Notes: a model not told the origin generated them from the sequence alone. Counted from the stretch's first letter, positions 22,946-31,992 are shown. The stretch is DNA of 39,253 bases from Alloprevotella tannerae (GCA_015259125.1 JABZGR010000019.1:1-39253), one strand, 5' to 3'. A program made the numbers and translations.

Positions 22946-25243
22946 TTAGACTTGCTTAGCGGTAAGGTTCTGGCCGGCATTGGCCAACTTAATTTGCTTC
23001 AAGTCCTTTTCTTCTCCTACCAACCAGATGGTGTCGCCTTTTACAATGCGCCGATTAGCCACGGCAATGTTGATCGCGTTGCTCTCTTCCTCTTCGTCCT
23101 CAAAGCCAACGACCATACAGTTGTAATCTTCTCTGATGCCGCTTTCAAAAATTGTCTTTTCGCAGAAGGGAGATTTGCTGCCGATCGTAATATGCTTGAT
23201 GTCAAGACGGTGGTTGAGTACGCGCTTGTTGCCGGTTACAATTTCCGCTTGCATACGCTTGGCTAAGGCTTTCAAACTGCTGTCGTCGCCAATGACTTCT
23301 ATGGTATCTTGCGGGAAAAGCATCGTGTTGCCGTCCGGAATATTAACTCTATTGCCGCCACGCACAATTGCGGCGATCATAACGCCGTCTGTTTGGCCAA
23401 AGTTAAGTTGAGCTAAAGTCAGACCTCCCCAAGCCGAGTTGTTGGGTAATACGAGTTGCGACAAGTGTAAATCGTGCCTATCGAGCGTTCTTGCGTAGCC
23501 CGGTCGCCGCGCTGCGGCTTTCCACTCCCGTTGGCGAAGATTGTGCGTGAAAGTTCGCTCCAAGCGGATGCTAACATACTTCACGCGCTTTGAAAGCTGA
23601 TTTTTAAAGCCAAAGATTTGATCTGTCGTGATCAACGCTACGAGCAAGGCCGCCGCCAATAAGTGCCAGTACCACCTAAACGGCGATAAATAGTTTAGGA
23701 TATAATAGGTCGCTAGCGTAGAAATACAAAAGCGAAGAGCCATACTCAAATAGAAAAAAAACAAACTGCGCTTTGCGCCATTCAGACGCCATTGCTTGAC
23801 CTCTTGTGCGTGGATTTTTTTCATCACAATCGGACGTAAAAAGACGGAAACTCCAAAGAACGTGAGCAAACCTCCAACCACATTACCTCCCCAATGCGTC
23901 AGCAGACCTCGCAGAAAAGGCAGAATTACCGTAAAGGAAATACCGATCGCCGAAAAGGTTAGGACGAGATAAGTCACAACAATAACGAGTTGGCCCGTAA
24001 ACATCACGCGCCAGCCCGAAGTTGGCGCCTCTTTGCCTGCTGTTGAGCGATCCGAAAGTCGGCGCGTCACCTTTCGAGGCAGCAGTTTTTCCAAGCGTTG
24101 GTAAGCCGGCACACTCAGCTTGATCATATACGGCGTAAGGAAAGTCGTAATGATTGAAGCCGCCACCACAACCGGATAAAGGAAGTCGCTCGTCACGCCG
24201 AGCGTAATGCCAAGCGAAGCGAGGATAAACGAAAACTCGCCGATTTGAGCCATACTAAAGCCGCATTGCATCGCCGTCTTGAGTGGCAAGCCCGAAAGTA
24301 AGTAGCCGATTGTTCCAAAAAACATTTGTCCGAGCAAGATTGCCGCTACAATAACTACGATTGGCGCCCAATGTTCTAGTAATATTGCGGGGTCAACGAG
24401 CATACCTACACTGACAAAGAATATAGCGCCAAATAAGTCCTTCAAGGAAGAAATTACCTTCTCAATAGCTTCAGCTTCGATCGTCTCGGCCAAGATGCTG
24501 CCAATCAAGAACGCGCCCAAAGCACTACTATAACCGGCTTTTTCGGCCAGAAATACCATCAAGAAGCATAGGCCTACGCTGAAGACCAACAGCGTTTCCG
24601 CGTTTAGCCATTTCTTGAAGGTTCGAAAAATTTGCGGCACGATGTAAATACCCACCACGAACCAAAGAATCAAGAAGAAAAACAGCTTTCCGAAGCTCAT
24701 TATGAGTTCCTGTCCCTCAAACTTATTCGATGCCGCGAGCGCCGGCAGAACGACCATCAGCAAGATGCCGAAGATATCTTCTAAGATTAGCACACTAATA
24801 ACCCTGCCTGCAAACTTCTGTTGTAGCAAACCGAGTTCGCTAAACGACTTATAAATAATCGTCGTTGACGACATGGCAAGCATTCCGCCCAAAAACAAAC
24901 TATTCATCTCCGACCAACCGAAGGATTGGCCTATGAGCGTACCCATCGTCATCATAAACAGAATGATCGATACGGCCGTTATGATTGGTCCGGTGCCCAT
25001 CTTGACGAGCTTCTTGAAAGAAAACTCGAGGCCTAAGGCAAACATTAAGAAGATAATACCTATATCTGCCCATGTGTGGATGCTGGATGTATCCCTCACC
25101 GACGGAAAAAACGTCATATGCGGGCTGGCCAAAAAGCCGGCCAGGATGTAACCCAAGATCAGCGGTTGCCGCAGGCGTTTAAATATAAGGCCGGTGATGC
25201 CGGCTATGACAAGAATGAGTGCTAAGTCTGATATAAAATTCAT
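22946..25243 (-). CDS. KefB-like cation:proton antiporter with RCK-C domains
   Basis: 765 residues. The first 390 or so form a CPA2 Na+/H+-exchanger domain with about 12 helices (LALILVIAGITGLIFKRLRQ, PLILGYILAGFLASPH, ADIGIIFLMFALGLEFSFKK, LGAFLIGSILAET). A second membrane block follows (about 420-560). The C-terminal 200 residues contain two TrkA-C (RCK-C) domains: LTLAQLNFGQTDGVMIAAIV ... MLFPQDTIEVIGD, and IFESGIREDYNCMVVGFEDE ... KGDTIWLVGEEKDL. The NAD-binding TrkA-N domain of classical KefB is absent. It exchanges K+ or Na+ for protons across the inner membrane and may be gated by a ligand of the RCK-C domains. A hairpin separates it from pepT upstream. Confidence 0.92.
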   Translation of the reverse strand: MNFISDLALILVIAGITGLIFKRLRQPLILGYILAGFLASPHMTFFPSVRDTSSIHTWADIGIIFLMFALGLEFSFKKLVKMGTGPIITAVSIILFMMTMGTLIGQSFGWSEMNSLFLGGMLAMSSTTIIYKSFSELGLLQQKFAGRVISVLILEDIFGILLMVVLPALAASNKFEGQELIMSFGKLFFFLILWFVVGIYIVPQIFRTFKKWLNAETLLVFSVGLCFLMVFLAEKAGYSSALGAFLIGSILAETIEAEAIEKVISSLKDLFGAIFFVSVGMLVDPAILLEHWAPIVVIVAAILLGQMFFGTIGYLLSGLPLKTAMQCGFSMAQIGEFSFILASLGITLGVTSDFLYPVVVAASIITTFLTPYMIKLSVPAYQRLEKLLPRKVTRRLSDRSTAGKEAPTSGWRVMFTGQLVIVVTYLVLTFSAIGISFTVILPFLRGLLTHWGGNVVGGLLTFFGVSVFLRPIVMKKIHAQEVKQWRLNGAKRSLFFFYLSMALRFCISTLATYYILNYLSPFRWYWHLLAAALLVALITTDQIFGFKNQLSKRVKYVSIRLERTFTHNLRQREWKAAARRPGYARTLDRHDLHLSQLVLPNNSAWGGLTLAQLNFGQTDGVMIAAIVRGGNRVNIPDGNTMLFPQDTIEVIGDDSSLKALAKRMQAEIVTGNKRVLNHRLDIKHITIGSKSPFCEKTIFESGIREDYNCMVVGFEDEEEESNAINIAVANRRIVKGDTIWLVGEEKDLKQIKLANAGQNLTAKQV

Positions 25244-25263
25244 CTCCGAGCATAGAAAAGGAA

Positions 25264-25291
25264 GTACCGACGCTTCTGATAGCGCCGGTAC
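25264..25291 (-). terminator. Hairpin between pepT and the antiporter gene
   Basis: GTACCG.CGCT pairs with AGCG.CGGTAC across a short loop (25264-25291). On the minus strand a T-rich stretch (TTCCTTTTCT) follows, 18 bases after the pepT stop. Confidence 0.6.
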
Positions 25292-25309
25292 AATAAGGTA
25301 AAAGTCGGC

Positions 25310-26539
25310 TTACTCGTTGAAATCTGCCGTAAGTCGACAGATATTCACGACCACTTCCATCGCCTTTTCCATATTCGGAATCGGCAAGAACTCGTGCGGG
25401 CCGTGAAAATTCAGTCCGCCGGCAAAGATATTAGGGCAGGGGAGTCCCTTAAACGACAACTGAGCACCGTCTGTGCCGCCGCGAATCGCTTTTACGCGTG
25501 GTGAAACGCCCGCTTCTTCCATCGCCTTAATGGCTAAATCCGTCACGTGCATCACCGGGTCAATCTTCTCACGCATATTATAATACTGATCTTTGACCAT
25601 GAGACTTATCGTTCCCTCGCCGTATTGCGCATTGATTTTTTCGCCGGCTTCAATGATGCGTTTTTTGCGATCTTCAAACTTCTGGCGATCGTGATCGCGA
25701 ATGATATAGGTGAGCGAAGCTTTCTCTACGCCGCCTTCCATCCCGATCAGGTGGAAGAAGCCTTGATAGCCGTCCGTCTTCTCCGGCACTTCATTAGCCG
25801 GCAGCAAGCCTATAAAATCCGTGGCCACGCGGCAAGCATTGATCATCTTATCCTTAGCATAGCCCGGGTGTACGCTGACGCCCGTGATGTCGATCTTAGC
25901 AACCGCCGCATTGAAGTTCTCAAACTCCAGCTCGCCCAGTTCGCTGCCGTCCATCGTATAAGCCCATTCGCAGCCAAACTTTTCGACGTCAAACTTATGT
26001 GCACCCAAGCCGATCTCCTCATCAGGGTTAAAGCCTACGCGAATTTTTCCGTGCTCTATCTCCGGATGCTCCATAAGGTAGACCATCGCTTGCACAATTT
26101 CCGCAATGCCCGCCTTATCGTCCGCGCCCAGCAGTGTGTGGCCGTCGGTCACGATGATATCCTCGCCAATGTGGCGCTTGAGTTCCGGAAATTTTTCCAC
26201 GCTCGTCACGATTCCGGCTGCGGCATCCAATACAATATCCGTCCCGTCATAATTTTTGACGATGCGCGGCTTGATATTAGCACCCGAAGCGTCCGGACTC
26301 GTGTCCATATGCGCGATAAAACCGATCGTCGGAGCTTTCTTTTTCGTATTTGAGGGCAATGTTGCATAAAGATAACCCTCATCGTCGAGCTCCACGTCCT
26401 TTAATCCGATTTCGATCAACTCTTCGCGCAGATAACGAGCGAAAGTCATTTGCTTGTCAGTACTTGGCGTTTTGCCTGCATCTTCGGCCGATTGTGTGTC
26501 AAATTGCGTATAGGCCAAAAATCTATCTACAATATTCAT
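25310..26539 (-). CDS. pepT: Peptidase T (tripeptide aminopeptidase)
   Basis: 409 residues from the ATG at 26537-26539, equal to the usual PepT length; the longer frame to 26680 runs through the promoter and is rejected. M20 metal-site motifs: IGFIAHMDTSPDASGANIKP (His and Asp), TDGHTLLGADDKAGIAEIV (bridging Asp), GFNPDEEIGLGAHKFD (catalytic Glu) and AYTMDGSELGELEFENFNAA. C-terminal AIRGGTDGAQLSFKGLPCPN and NFHGPHEFLPI. It removes the N-terminal residue from tripeptides in the cytosol. Single gene. Confidence 0.96.
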   Translation of the reverse strand: MNIVDRFLAYTQFDTQSAEDAGKTPSTDKQMTFARYLREELIEIGLKDVELDDEGYLYATLPSNTKKKAPTIGFIAHMDTSPDASGANIKPRIVKNYDGTDIVLDAAAGIVTSVEKFPELKRHIGEDIIVTDGHTLLGADDKAGIAEIVQAMVYLMEHPEIEHGKIRVGFNPDEEIGLGAHKFDVEKFGCEWAYTMDGSELGELEFENFNAAVAKIDITGVSVHPGYAKDKMINACRVATDFIGLLPANEVPEKTDGYQGFFHLIGMEGGVEKASLTYIIRDHDRQKFEDRKKRIIEAGEKINAQYGEGTISLMVKDQYYNMREKIDPVMHVTDLAIKAMEEAGVSPRVKAIRGGTDGAQLSFKGLPCPNIFAGGLNFHGPHEFLPIPNMEKAMEVVVNICRLTADFNE

Positions 26540-26577
26540 TGGTATATGGTTTATTTCTCTAATGATTGCTTGATACG

Positions 26578-26585
26578 CAAAGATA
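26578..26585 (-). promoter_or_regulatory. -7 box of pepT
   Basis: TATCTTTG on the minus strand, 39 bases before the pepT ATG. A TTGG lies upstream but 25 bases away, too far for the usual spacing. Confidence 0.5.
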
Positions 26586-26667
26586 GCAATTCTTTTATTA
26601 CGCCCGACTTCCAACATCGCAAAAAAAAGGAATTTTACAGATGCTTCGAAAATTCTTAGGCAAACGC

Positions 26668-26698
26668 TTGGTGTATTCAAAAAGTGTTTCTACCTTTG
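26668..26698 (+). promoter_or_regulatory. Promoter of tRNA-Phe
   Basis: TTGG (26668-26671), 19 bases, TACCTTTG (26691-26698). The tRNA begins 22 bases later. Confidence 0.85.
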
Positions 26699-26720
26699 CA
26701 CTCGCAAAACGGAAATGCAA

Positions 26721-26793
26721 GGTGCCATAGCTCAGTTGGTAGAGCAAAGGACTGAAAATCCTTGTGTCCCCGGTTCGATTCCTGGTGGCACCA
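26721..26793 (+). tRNA. tRNA-Phe (anticodon GAA)
   Basis: 73 nucleotides. Acceptor GGTGCCA/TGGCACC, D arm GCTCAGTTGGTAGAGC, anticodon stem AAGGA/TCCTT with loop CTGAAAA, T arm CCGGTTCGATTCCTGG, discriminator A, CCA not encoded. Confidence 0.97.
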
Positions 26794-26818
26794 CACAAAT
26801 TTCTCAAGCAAGTTTTTC

Positions 26819-26855
26819 AACTCTTGATTTCAATCTGAAATCGAGAGTTTTTTTA
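26819..26855 (+). terminator. Rho-independent terminator of tRNA-Phe
   Basis: AACTCT.GATTTCA pairs with TGAAATC.AGAGTT and is followed by seven T. Confidence 0.9.
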
Positions 26856-27048
26856 TGCCCGTAAGTCGGCTTGTCGATGCTTCCGCGCTGCCCGTGTATC
26901 AGCAGATGCGGCCGTCGCCCGTGCAAGCCTTATCGCCTATCAGCCTTCTTGGGTTTATACTTTCTTCTGTCCTGTATGATGCTCCTCATAGTTGGATACA
27001 AACGCTGCAGGCCTGCCTTGCCTACTGCTTTCGCCCAATCCTGCACGT

Positions 27049-27136
27049 TTTTTATCACGATAAAAAAGGTTTGCGCTCACGATAACAAAGGCTTCACCTC
27101 ACGACAAAAAAGGTTTGTACTCACGATGAAAAAACT
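27049..27136. repeat. Array D: four tandem units of exactly 22 bp
   Basis: Units at 27049, 27071, 27093 and 27115. The shared core is CTCACGATAAAAAAGGTTTG (each copy with a few changes). The first unit contains the palindrome TTTATC-ac-GATAAA. Flanking units on both sides are hardly recognisable. Confidence 0.85.
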
Positions 27137-27515
27137 CGCAGTCGGGCTTTGCTCGCTTGCGATCAAGATTTTTAGCCTATGAAATTGCTCTTCAAAACGT
27201 CAAAATTAGTAGATCGTTGACTCATCATATACGCTCCGCGACCCCGGCTTTGTCACTTGTGAGCAGCGAGGCTTCGTATGAGTGAAATGTTTGCGTTATG
27301 TGATGTTTATAATGCACTTTATTTGCGCATGTAGTCAGATGTAGTCGAGTATGGGCAATATTTAACGCCTCAAAGTATTGAGATAAATGCGAAATATCTA
27401 CGCATTATTTAGTAGAGTTTAACTCGATATGTAAAGGAAATCGCCTAAACTCAAAAAATATAGCCATCTCTGCAAATTTTTATCGAAATAAGAGGTGCTG
27501 TTATTCAAAAATCAG
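27137..27515. other. Long argR upstream region
   Basis: About 380 bases with no gene. It contains the direct repeat ATGTAGTC (near 27331 and 27341) and two dyads near argR: ATGCG/CGCAT (27387-27391 and 27401-27405) and GAGTT-t-AACTC (27415-27425). Either dyad might bind a regulator, but neither resembles the enterobacterial ARG box well enough to be called one. Confidence 0.4.
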
Positions 27516-27523
27516 TATCTTTG
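27516..27523 (+). promoter_or_regulatory. -7 box of argR
   Basis: TATCTTTG, 45 bases before the argR ATG. No clear -33 box. Confidence 0.5.
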
Positions 27524-27567
27524 TATCGCAATAAATAAATTTGTCTTTTGTTAATTCATATATAAAG

Positions 27568-28047
27568 ATGAAAGCTCCAAGATTAGACGCGCTACGCGTA
27601 ATTTTATCTAACCGTACTTCGGCTACACAGGCCGACCTTTTGCGCGAATTGGCCGATGCCGGCTTTAGCGTTTCTCAACCCACCTTGTCGCACGACTTGC
27701 GCAGTCTGGGTGCAGCAAAGATCAGAACGCGCGAAGGTTTTCAGTATATCTTGCCCCAACGCGACACTTATCAACGCACTGTAGCGCCAGAGGTGCTGCC
27801 CGAATATCTGCGCAACTCAGGTTTGGCAGAAGTGAAAAAATCGGGCAATCTGCTCGTGCTTCATACGCGCCCCGGTTATGCGCGCGGCTTAGCTGCTGAT
27901 ATAGATATCAGCCATATGCCTTCCGTAGCAGGCACAATCGCCGGATATGATACGATTTTCGTGGCACGTCTTGATGGCAAGACGGAGCAAGAATTGATCG
28001 ACGACCTCGCAGAACTCTTGCCGGCGCTGAAAAGTATTCACCTCTAA
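27568..28047 (+). CDS. argR: Arginine repressor ArgR
   Basis: 159 residues from the ATG at 27568; a TTG at 27541 is in frame but unlikely. The N-terminal winged helix is clear: SATQADLLRELADAGFSVSQ, PTLSHDLRSLGAAKIR. The C-terminal oligomerisation and arginine-binding domain has PSVAGTIAGYDTIFVARLDG. Members of the family I know have paired Asp in GTIAGDDT; here the first is Tyr, which could alter arginine binding. ArgR hexamers control arginine synthesis or breakdown genes. No arginine gene is in this window, which is unusual, since argR often lies beside arg genes in Bacteroidetes. Confidence 0.93.
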   Translation: MKAPRLDALRVILSNRTSATQADLLRELADAGFSVSQPTLSHDLRSLGAAKIRTREGFQYILPQRDTYQRTVAPEVLPEYLRNSGLAEVKKSGNLLVLHTRPGYARGLAADIDISHMPSVAGTIAGYDTIFVARLDGKTEQELIDDLAELLPALKSIHL

Positions 28048-28209
28048 AGGCGGAGGTTTGTTTCTCTGTTTTCTGCTTTCGACATGCTGTGCAAGGTATG
28101 CTGAAAGCAGGAGTAAGGGTGCGGATATAGTGAACGTTAGTTGGTAATGCCGAAACAATTTCCGGCAATTAGGTACCAAAAGATTGCATAGAGCTCATAA
28201 TGTATGAAG

Positions 28210-28250
28210 CCGGCGTGCACGCTTTGATAGCGAACACGCCGGATATTTTG
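28210..28250 (+). terminator. Probable terminator between argR and tetR
   Basis: CCGGCGTG (28210-28217) pairs with CACGCCGG (28235-28242), followed by ATATTTTG. The rest of the 28048-28374 spacer holds nothing I recognise. Confidence 0.6.
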
Positions 28251-28374
28251 TATAAAGAGGCGGGAAAGTGCGGAGTGCTCACCTTGTTGCCGAAGGGGCG
28301 AAACCACACATTATATATAAGAGAGCAAAACCAAGGCTTGCCCGCCGTTTTGTTACAGCCAAGCGCTCTGCAAC

Positions 28375-28995
28375 TTAGAGGTGATGCTCGCGTCGATAGT
28401 TGACGACAAATTCATCCAGCAGTTGGCGGCCCTTTTCCGTTGCAAAGCCTCTCACGTGTACGAAATAGGTGTTGAGAAAGAAGTCGAAGGGCTGCAAAGG
28501 GTCTTTTGTCGAATAAGCCCGCACAGCAGGCATCATCGTGATAAAAGCCAAATAGAGTAATTGCGGGTTTAATCGGTCGATAAAAAGGCCTTCTTGCACG
28601 CCTCGATGATAGAACTCGCAAAAATCAGCCCGCATATCCTCACGATGGCTTTCGAATAAAGCCACGACTTTCGGGTAATTGTTCGTCTCCGAAAAGAATC
28701 TGGGCGAAATATTCTTAGCCCATTTCAGCCGATAAGAGAACGTGCGCAAAATGATGTCGATTACGGTATCTTCCGGCTTCGAAGCTTCGCGCATCTTATC
28801 CTTAAAATCCTTGTGAGAAGCTGCGACACAGGCCACGAGAAGATCTTCCTTGTCGGTAAACAACTCGTAGAGCGTGCGCTTAGACATACGCAAACTTTGC
28901 GCAACCTTGTCCATCGTCACGGCGCGCACGCCTTCCTTGTAAAAGAGTTTTTGTGCCGTTGCTATAACATGATTCCGTAGGCTTCCTTCCCGCAT
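28375..28995 (-). CDS. TetR/AcrR-family transcriptional regulator
   Basis: 206 residues from the ATG at 28993-28995 (MREGSLRNHVIATAQKLFYK). The open frame goes on to 29136, but that part is translated from repeat array E and is not credible. Helix-turn-helix: AVTMDKVAQSLRMSKRTLYE, then LFTDKEDLLVACV. The C-terminal ligand domain is helical and not diagnostic. It stands divergent to maeB with about 390 bases between them, so it could control maeB or itself; no operator dyad is evident. Confidence 0.9.
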   Translation of the reverse strand: MREGSLRNHVIATAQKLFYKEGVRAVTMDKVAQSLRMSKRTLYELFTDKEDLLVACVAASHKDFKDKMREASKPEDTVIDIILRTFSYRLKWAKNISPRFFSETNNYPKVVALFESHREDMRADFCEFYHRGVQEGLFIDRLNPQLLYLAFITMMPAVRAYSTKDPLQPFDFFLNTYFVHVRGFATEKGRQLLDEFVVNYRREHHL

Positions 28996-29094
28996 CTTTT
29001 CTAACTTAATTCCAAATAACGTGCAAATGTAAAAAATAATGACGAAATAAGATCCGTTTTCGCCTAAAAAACTCTCGTGTTTTGTGCATTTAAT

Positions 29095-29178
29095 CATAAA
29101 TTTTCCTTGTTCTGTCGTAAATCCTCCTTTTTTCACCTTAAGTTTTCCTTTTTCAAGCGTGAGTGCTTCTTGAGCCCG
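29095..29178. repeat. Array E: tandem repeat, period 21 bp
   Basis: Units at 29095, 29116, 29137 and 29158, exactly 21 bases each. The core is C(A/G/T)TAA(A/G)TTTTCCTTTTTC; the fourth unit is weak. It lies between the divergent tetR and maeB genes. As 21 is a multiple of 3, it extends the tetR reading frame upstream with a seven-residue periodicity. Confidence 0.72.
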
Positions 29179-29320
29179 GATCGAAAATCGTCACTCTAAA
29201 TTGCACGTCATACTTGCCAAATGCAAATAAAGTGGAATGAATAAACGAATATCCTCTATAAAATGACGGTTGTCCGCGATAAAAGATCTTTCACAATGAA
29301 CAATATTCAAGTTTAAGCCG

Positions 29321-29328
29321 TATCTTTG
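29321..29328 (+). promoter_or_regulatory. -7 box of maeB
   Basis: TATCTTTG, 57 bases before the maeB ATG. The -33 box is not clear. Confidence 0.55.
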
Positions 29329-29385
29329 CTCTAAGTAGATAATACGAATTTAGGAAATATCCTCACAAATAAAAGCAATAGGAAA

Positions 29386-31680
29386 ATGGTAAAGATAACC
29401 AAAGAGGCAGCACTTCGCTACCACGCGATGGGGAAACCCGGGAAGATTGAGGTAGTCCCGACCAAGCCGTTCCGGACGCAAACCGATCTTTCTCTGGCCT
29501 ATTCTCCAGGTGTCGCAGAGCCGTGTTTGGAAATTCAGAATGAAGCCCACGACGTCTATAAATACACGAACAAAGGCAATCTTGTTGCCGTAATTTCCAA
29601 CGGAACAGCTGTGCTCGGCCTGGGCGACATTGGCGCGATGGCTGGTAAGCCCGTGATGGAAGGCAAGAGTCTGCTGTTCAAAATCTATGCAGGTGTCGAC
29701 GCCTTCGATATTGAGGTCGACGAGAAAGACCCCGAGAAATTTATTCAGGCCGTGAAGGCCATTGCCCCGACCTTTGGTGGCATCAATCTTGAAGACATCA
29801 AAGCGCCCGAATGCTTTGAGATCGAGCGCCGCTTGAAGGAAGAGTTAGACATTCCGGTGATGCACGATGATCAGCACGGCACCGCCATCATCTCTTGCGC
29901 CGGACTTTTGAATGCTCTCCTCGTGGCGGATAAGAAAATAGAAGAGGTCAAAATCGTCGTTAATGGTGCCGGCGCTTCGGCAATCTCTTGTACGCGCTTG
30001 TATTGTGCTTTTGGCGCGCGAAAAGAGAACATTGTGATGCTCGATTCTAAGGGCGTCATCACGGACGACCGCGAGAATCTGACTGCGCAAAAGAAAGAAT
30101 TTGCTACTTCTCGCCGCGATGTGCATACTTTGGCTGAGGCTGTTCGAGGCGCAGACGTCTTTGTTGGTCTCTCAAAAGGCAACGTCCTTTCCAAAGAGAT
30201 GGTGCGCACGATGGCCGAGCGCCCTATTGTCTTTGCTTTGGCCAATCCGCAGCCGGAAATCACTTACGAAGATGCACTCGAAGCTCGCCCCGATGTGTTG
30301 ATGAGCACCGGACGCACCGATTATCCTAATCAAATCAATAACGTGCTTGGCTTCCCCTTTATCTTTCGCGGTGCTTTAGATACGGCAGCGCGAGCGATCA
30401 ATGAAGAAATGAAGATGGCCGCTGTGCGCGCTATTGCCGAGTTGGCTCGTCGCCCTGTGCCCGATATCGTTAATCGGGCTTACCAAGTGCGCCACCTTAC
30501 GTTTGGTCCCGAGTACTTTATCCCCAAACCCGTCGATCCTCGCCTCATTACGGAAGTCTCGATGGCTGTGGCCAAGGCTGCGATGGATAGCGGCGTAGCC
30601 CGCACACCCATTACCGACTGGCAGGCCTATCGTCAACGTCTTCGCGAGTTGATGGGCCAAGAGACGAAGTTTATCCAAAACTTGTTTGAGACCGTGCGCC
30701 TCCATCCTAAGCGCGTTGTCTTTGCCGAAGGCTCTCACCCCAAAATGCTGCAAGCTGCCGTACAAGCGAAGGAGGAAGGCTTCTGTCATCCTGTTTTGCT
30801 GGGCAACGAAGAGGAGATTAAGCGCATTGCCGACGAACTTGAATTAAGCTTAGACGGGTGCGAACTCGTCAACTTGCGTGACAATTCTGAGTCGGAACGC
30901 CGTTTGCGTTACGCAAAGATTCTTGCGCAGAAGCGCGAACGCGAAGGCTTTAACTTGGAAGTGGCGCGCGACAAAATGTTTGAACGAAACTACTTCGGCA
31001 TGATGATGGTCGAGACGGGCGATGCTGATGCTTTTATTACCGGACTTTATACGCGCTATACCGGAACGATTCAAGCGGCCAAAGAAGTTATTGGTATTCG
31101 CCCCGGCTATGCGCATTTTGGCGCCCTTCACTTGGTTTCCTCTAAGAATGGCATTTGCTTCTTCGGCGATACTTTGATCAATCGCGACCCCGATGAGCAC
31201 GCTCTTTATGATCTTGCGCGTCTGGCAGCTTCCGGCGTGCGTTTCTTCAATCGGACGCCGGCTATGGCGATGATATCCTATTCAAATTTTGGCAGCGATG
31301 AAGAGGGTAAACCGGCTGTTGTGCATCGTGTCGTAGAGCGTATGCAAAAGGAATATCCTGATCTGGCTATCGATGGCGAAATGCAAGTAAACTTTGCGCT
31401 CGATCGCGAACTGCGCGATGAGAAATACCCGTTTACGCGTCTCAAAGGGCAGGATGTCAATACGCTCATCTTCCAATCATTGAGCGCAGCCAATGCGGCT
31501 TATAAAATTGCCAAGAGTATGGCTGACGAAGGCGAAGTCATCGGGCCGATTCAGATCGGTTTGAACAAGCCGATTCACTTTACTGACTTTGAAGCTGATG
31601 TGCGCGACATCGTCAACGTTACGGCCATCGCCGTGCTTGATGCTACGGTGCGAGCGCATTATAATACAACGGAAGTATAA
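29386..31680 (+). CDS. maeB: NADP-dependent malic enzyme with phosphotransacetylase-like domain
   Basis: 764 residues, the usual length of the hybrid MaeB enzyme. Malic-enzyme part (1-410): TDLSLAYSPGVAEPCLEI, AVISNGTAVLGLGDIGAMAG, KPVMEGKSLLFKIYAGVDAF, PVMHDDQHGTAIISCAGLLN and nucleotide site VVNGAGASAISCTRLY. Phosphotransacetylase-like part (430-764): RVVFAEGSHPKMLQAAVQAK, FALDRELRDEKYPFTRLKGQ, ANAAYKIAKSM. It turns malate into pyruvate, CO2 and NADPH; the second domain is regulatory, binding acetyl-CoA in known homologues. Single gene. Confidence 0.96.
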   Translation: MVKITKEAALRYHAMGKPGKIEVVPTKPFRTQTDLSLAYSPGVAEPCLEIQNEAHDVYKYTNKGNLVAVISNGTAVLGLGDIGAMAGKPVMEGKSLLFKIYAGVDAFDIEVDEKDPEKFIQAVKAIAPTFGGINLEDIKAPECFEIERRLKEELDIPVMHDDQHGTAIISCAGLLNALLVADKKIEEVKIVVNGAGASAISCTRLYCAFGARKENIVMLDSKGVITDDRENLTAQKKEFATSRRDVHTLAEAVRGADVFVGLSKGNVLSKEMVRTMAERPIVFALANPQPEITYEDALEARPDVLMSTGRTDYPNQINNVLGFPFIFRGALDTAARAINEEMKMAAVRAIAELARRPVPDIVNRAYQVRHLTFGPEYFIPKPVDPRLITEVSMAVAKAAMDSGVARTPITDWQAYRQRLRELMGQETKFIQNLFETVRLHPKRVVFAEGSHPKMLQAAVQAKEEGFCHPVLLGNEEEIKRIADELELSLDGCELVNLRDNSESERRLRYAKILAQKREREGFNLEVARDKMFERNYFGMMMVETGDADAFITGLYTRYTGTIQAAKEVIGIRPGYAHFGALHLVSSKNGICFFGDTLINRDPDEHALYDLARLAASGVRFFNRTPAMAMISYSNFGSDEEGKPAVVHRVVERMQKEYPDLAIDGEMQVNFALDRELRDEKYPFTRLKGQDVNTLIFQSLSAANAAYKIAKSMADEGEVIGPIQIGLNKPIHFTDFEADVRDIVNVTAIAVLDATVRAHYNTTEV

Positions 31681-31781
31681 AGCCTTACCAAGCATTTGCA
31701 GCATACCGAAAGTTTGTCCCAACGCCAGGGCGCCGTCGAATATGCAGCGATGCGTGGCTACTTATTACCTTTTTTTAAACT

Positions 31782-31830
31782 GACTCCCCGAGTAGGCTTT
31801 GCGTAACGCTTGCCGGGGAGTCTTTTTTTT
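31782..31830 (+). terminator. Rho-independent terminator of maeB
   Basis: GACTCCCCG (31782-31790) pairs with CGGGGAGTC (31814-31822), followed by eight T. Confidence 0.9.
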
Positions 31831-31851
31831 GTATTTCTTCCTCCGTTTTCC

Positions 31852-31882
31852 TTGTAGCTTTTCTTATCAAGGCCTAACTTTG
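31852..31882 (+). promoter_or_regulatory. Promoter of the MATE operon
   Basis: TTG (31852-31854), 20 bases, TAACTTTG (31875-31882). Confidence 0.65.
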
Positions 31883-31992
31883 CATAAATATAGCACGTGC
31901 AAGCCCGTAGATGGTACGCTTTTGATGCGTAAAACAATACTTAAAGACAGACCGATACGGACTTGTCGGCATCCAAAGATTTTGACGAGGAA

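Noticed and set aside
25547..26353. 268-codon open frame on the plus strand opposite pepT
   Set aside because: pepT has all its catalytic motifs in frame on the minus strand; the opposite frame is open because of its codon bias and has no promoter or known motif.
26540..26680. 47-residue N-terminal extension of PepT
   Set aside because: It covers the TATCTTTG promoter box, and the protein from the ATG at 26539 already has the full family length.
27361..27440. ARG boxes for ArgR self-control
   Set aside because: The two dyads (ATGCG/CGCAT and GAGTT/AACTC) do not resemble known ARG boxes, and the operator of Bacteroidetes ArgR is not known to me.
28996..29136. Longer N-terminus for the TetR protein
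   Set aside because: The extension is encoded by repeat array E, and TetR proteins normally begin a few residues before the first helix, as with the chosen ATG.
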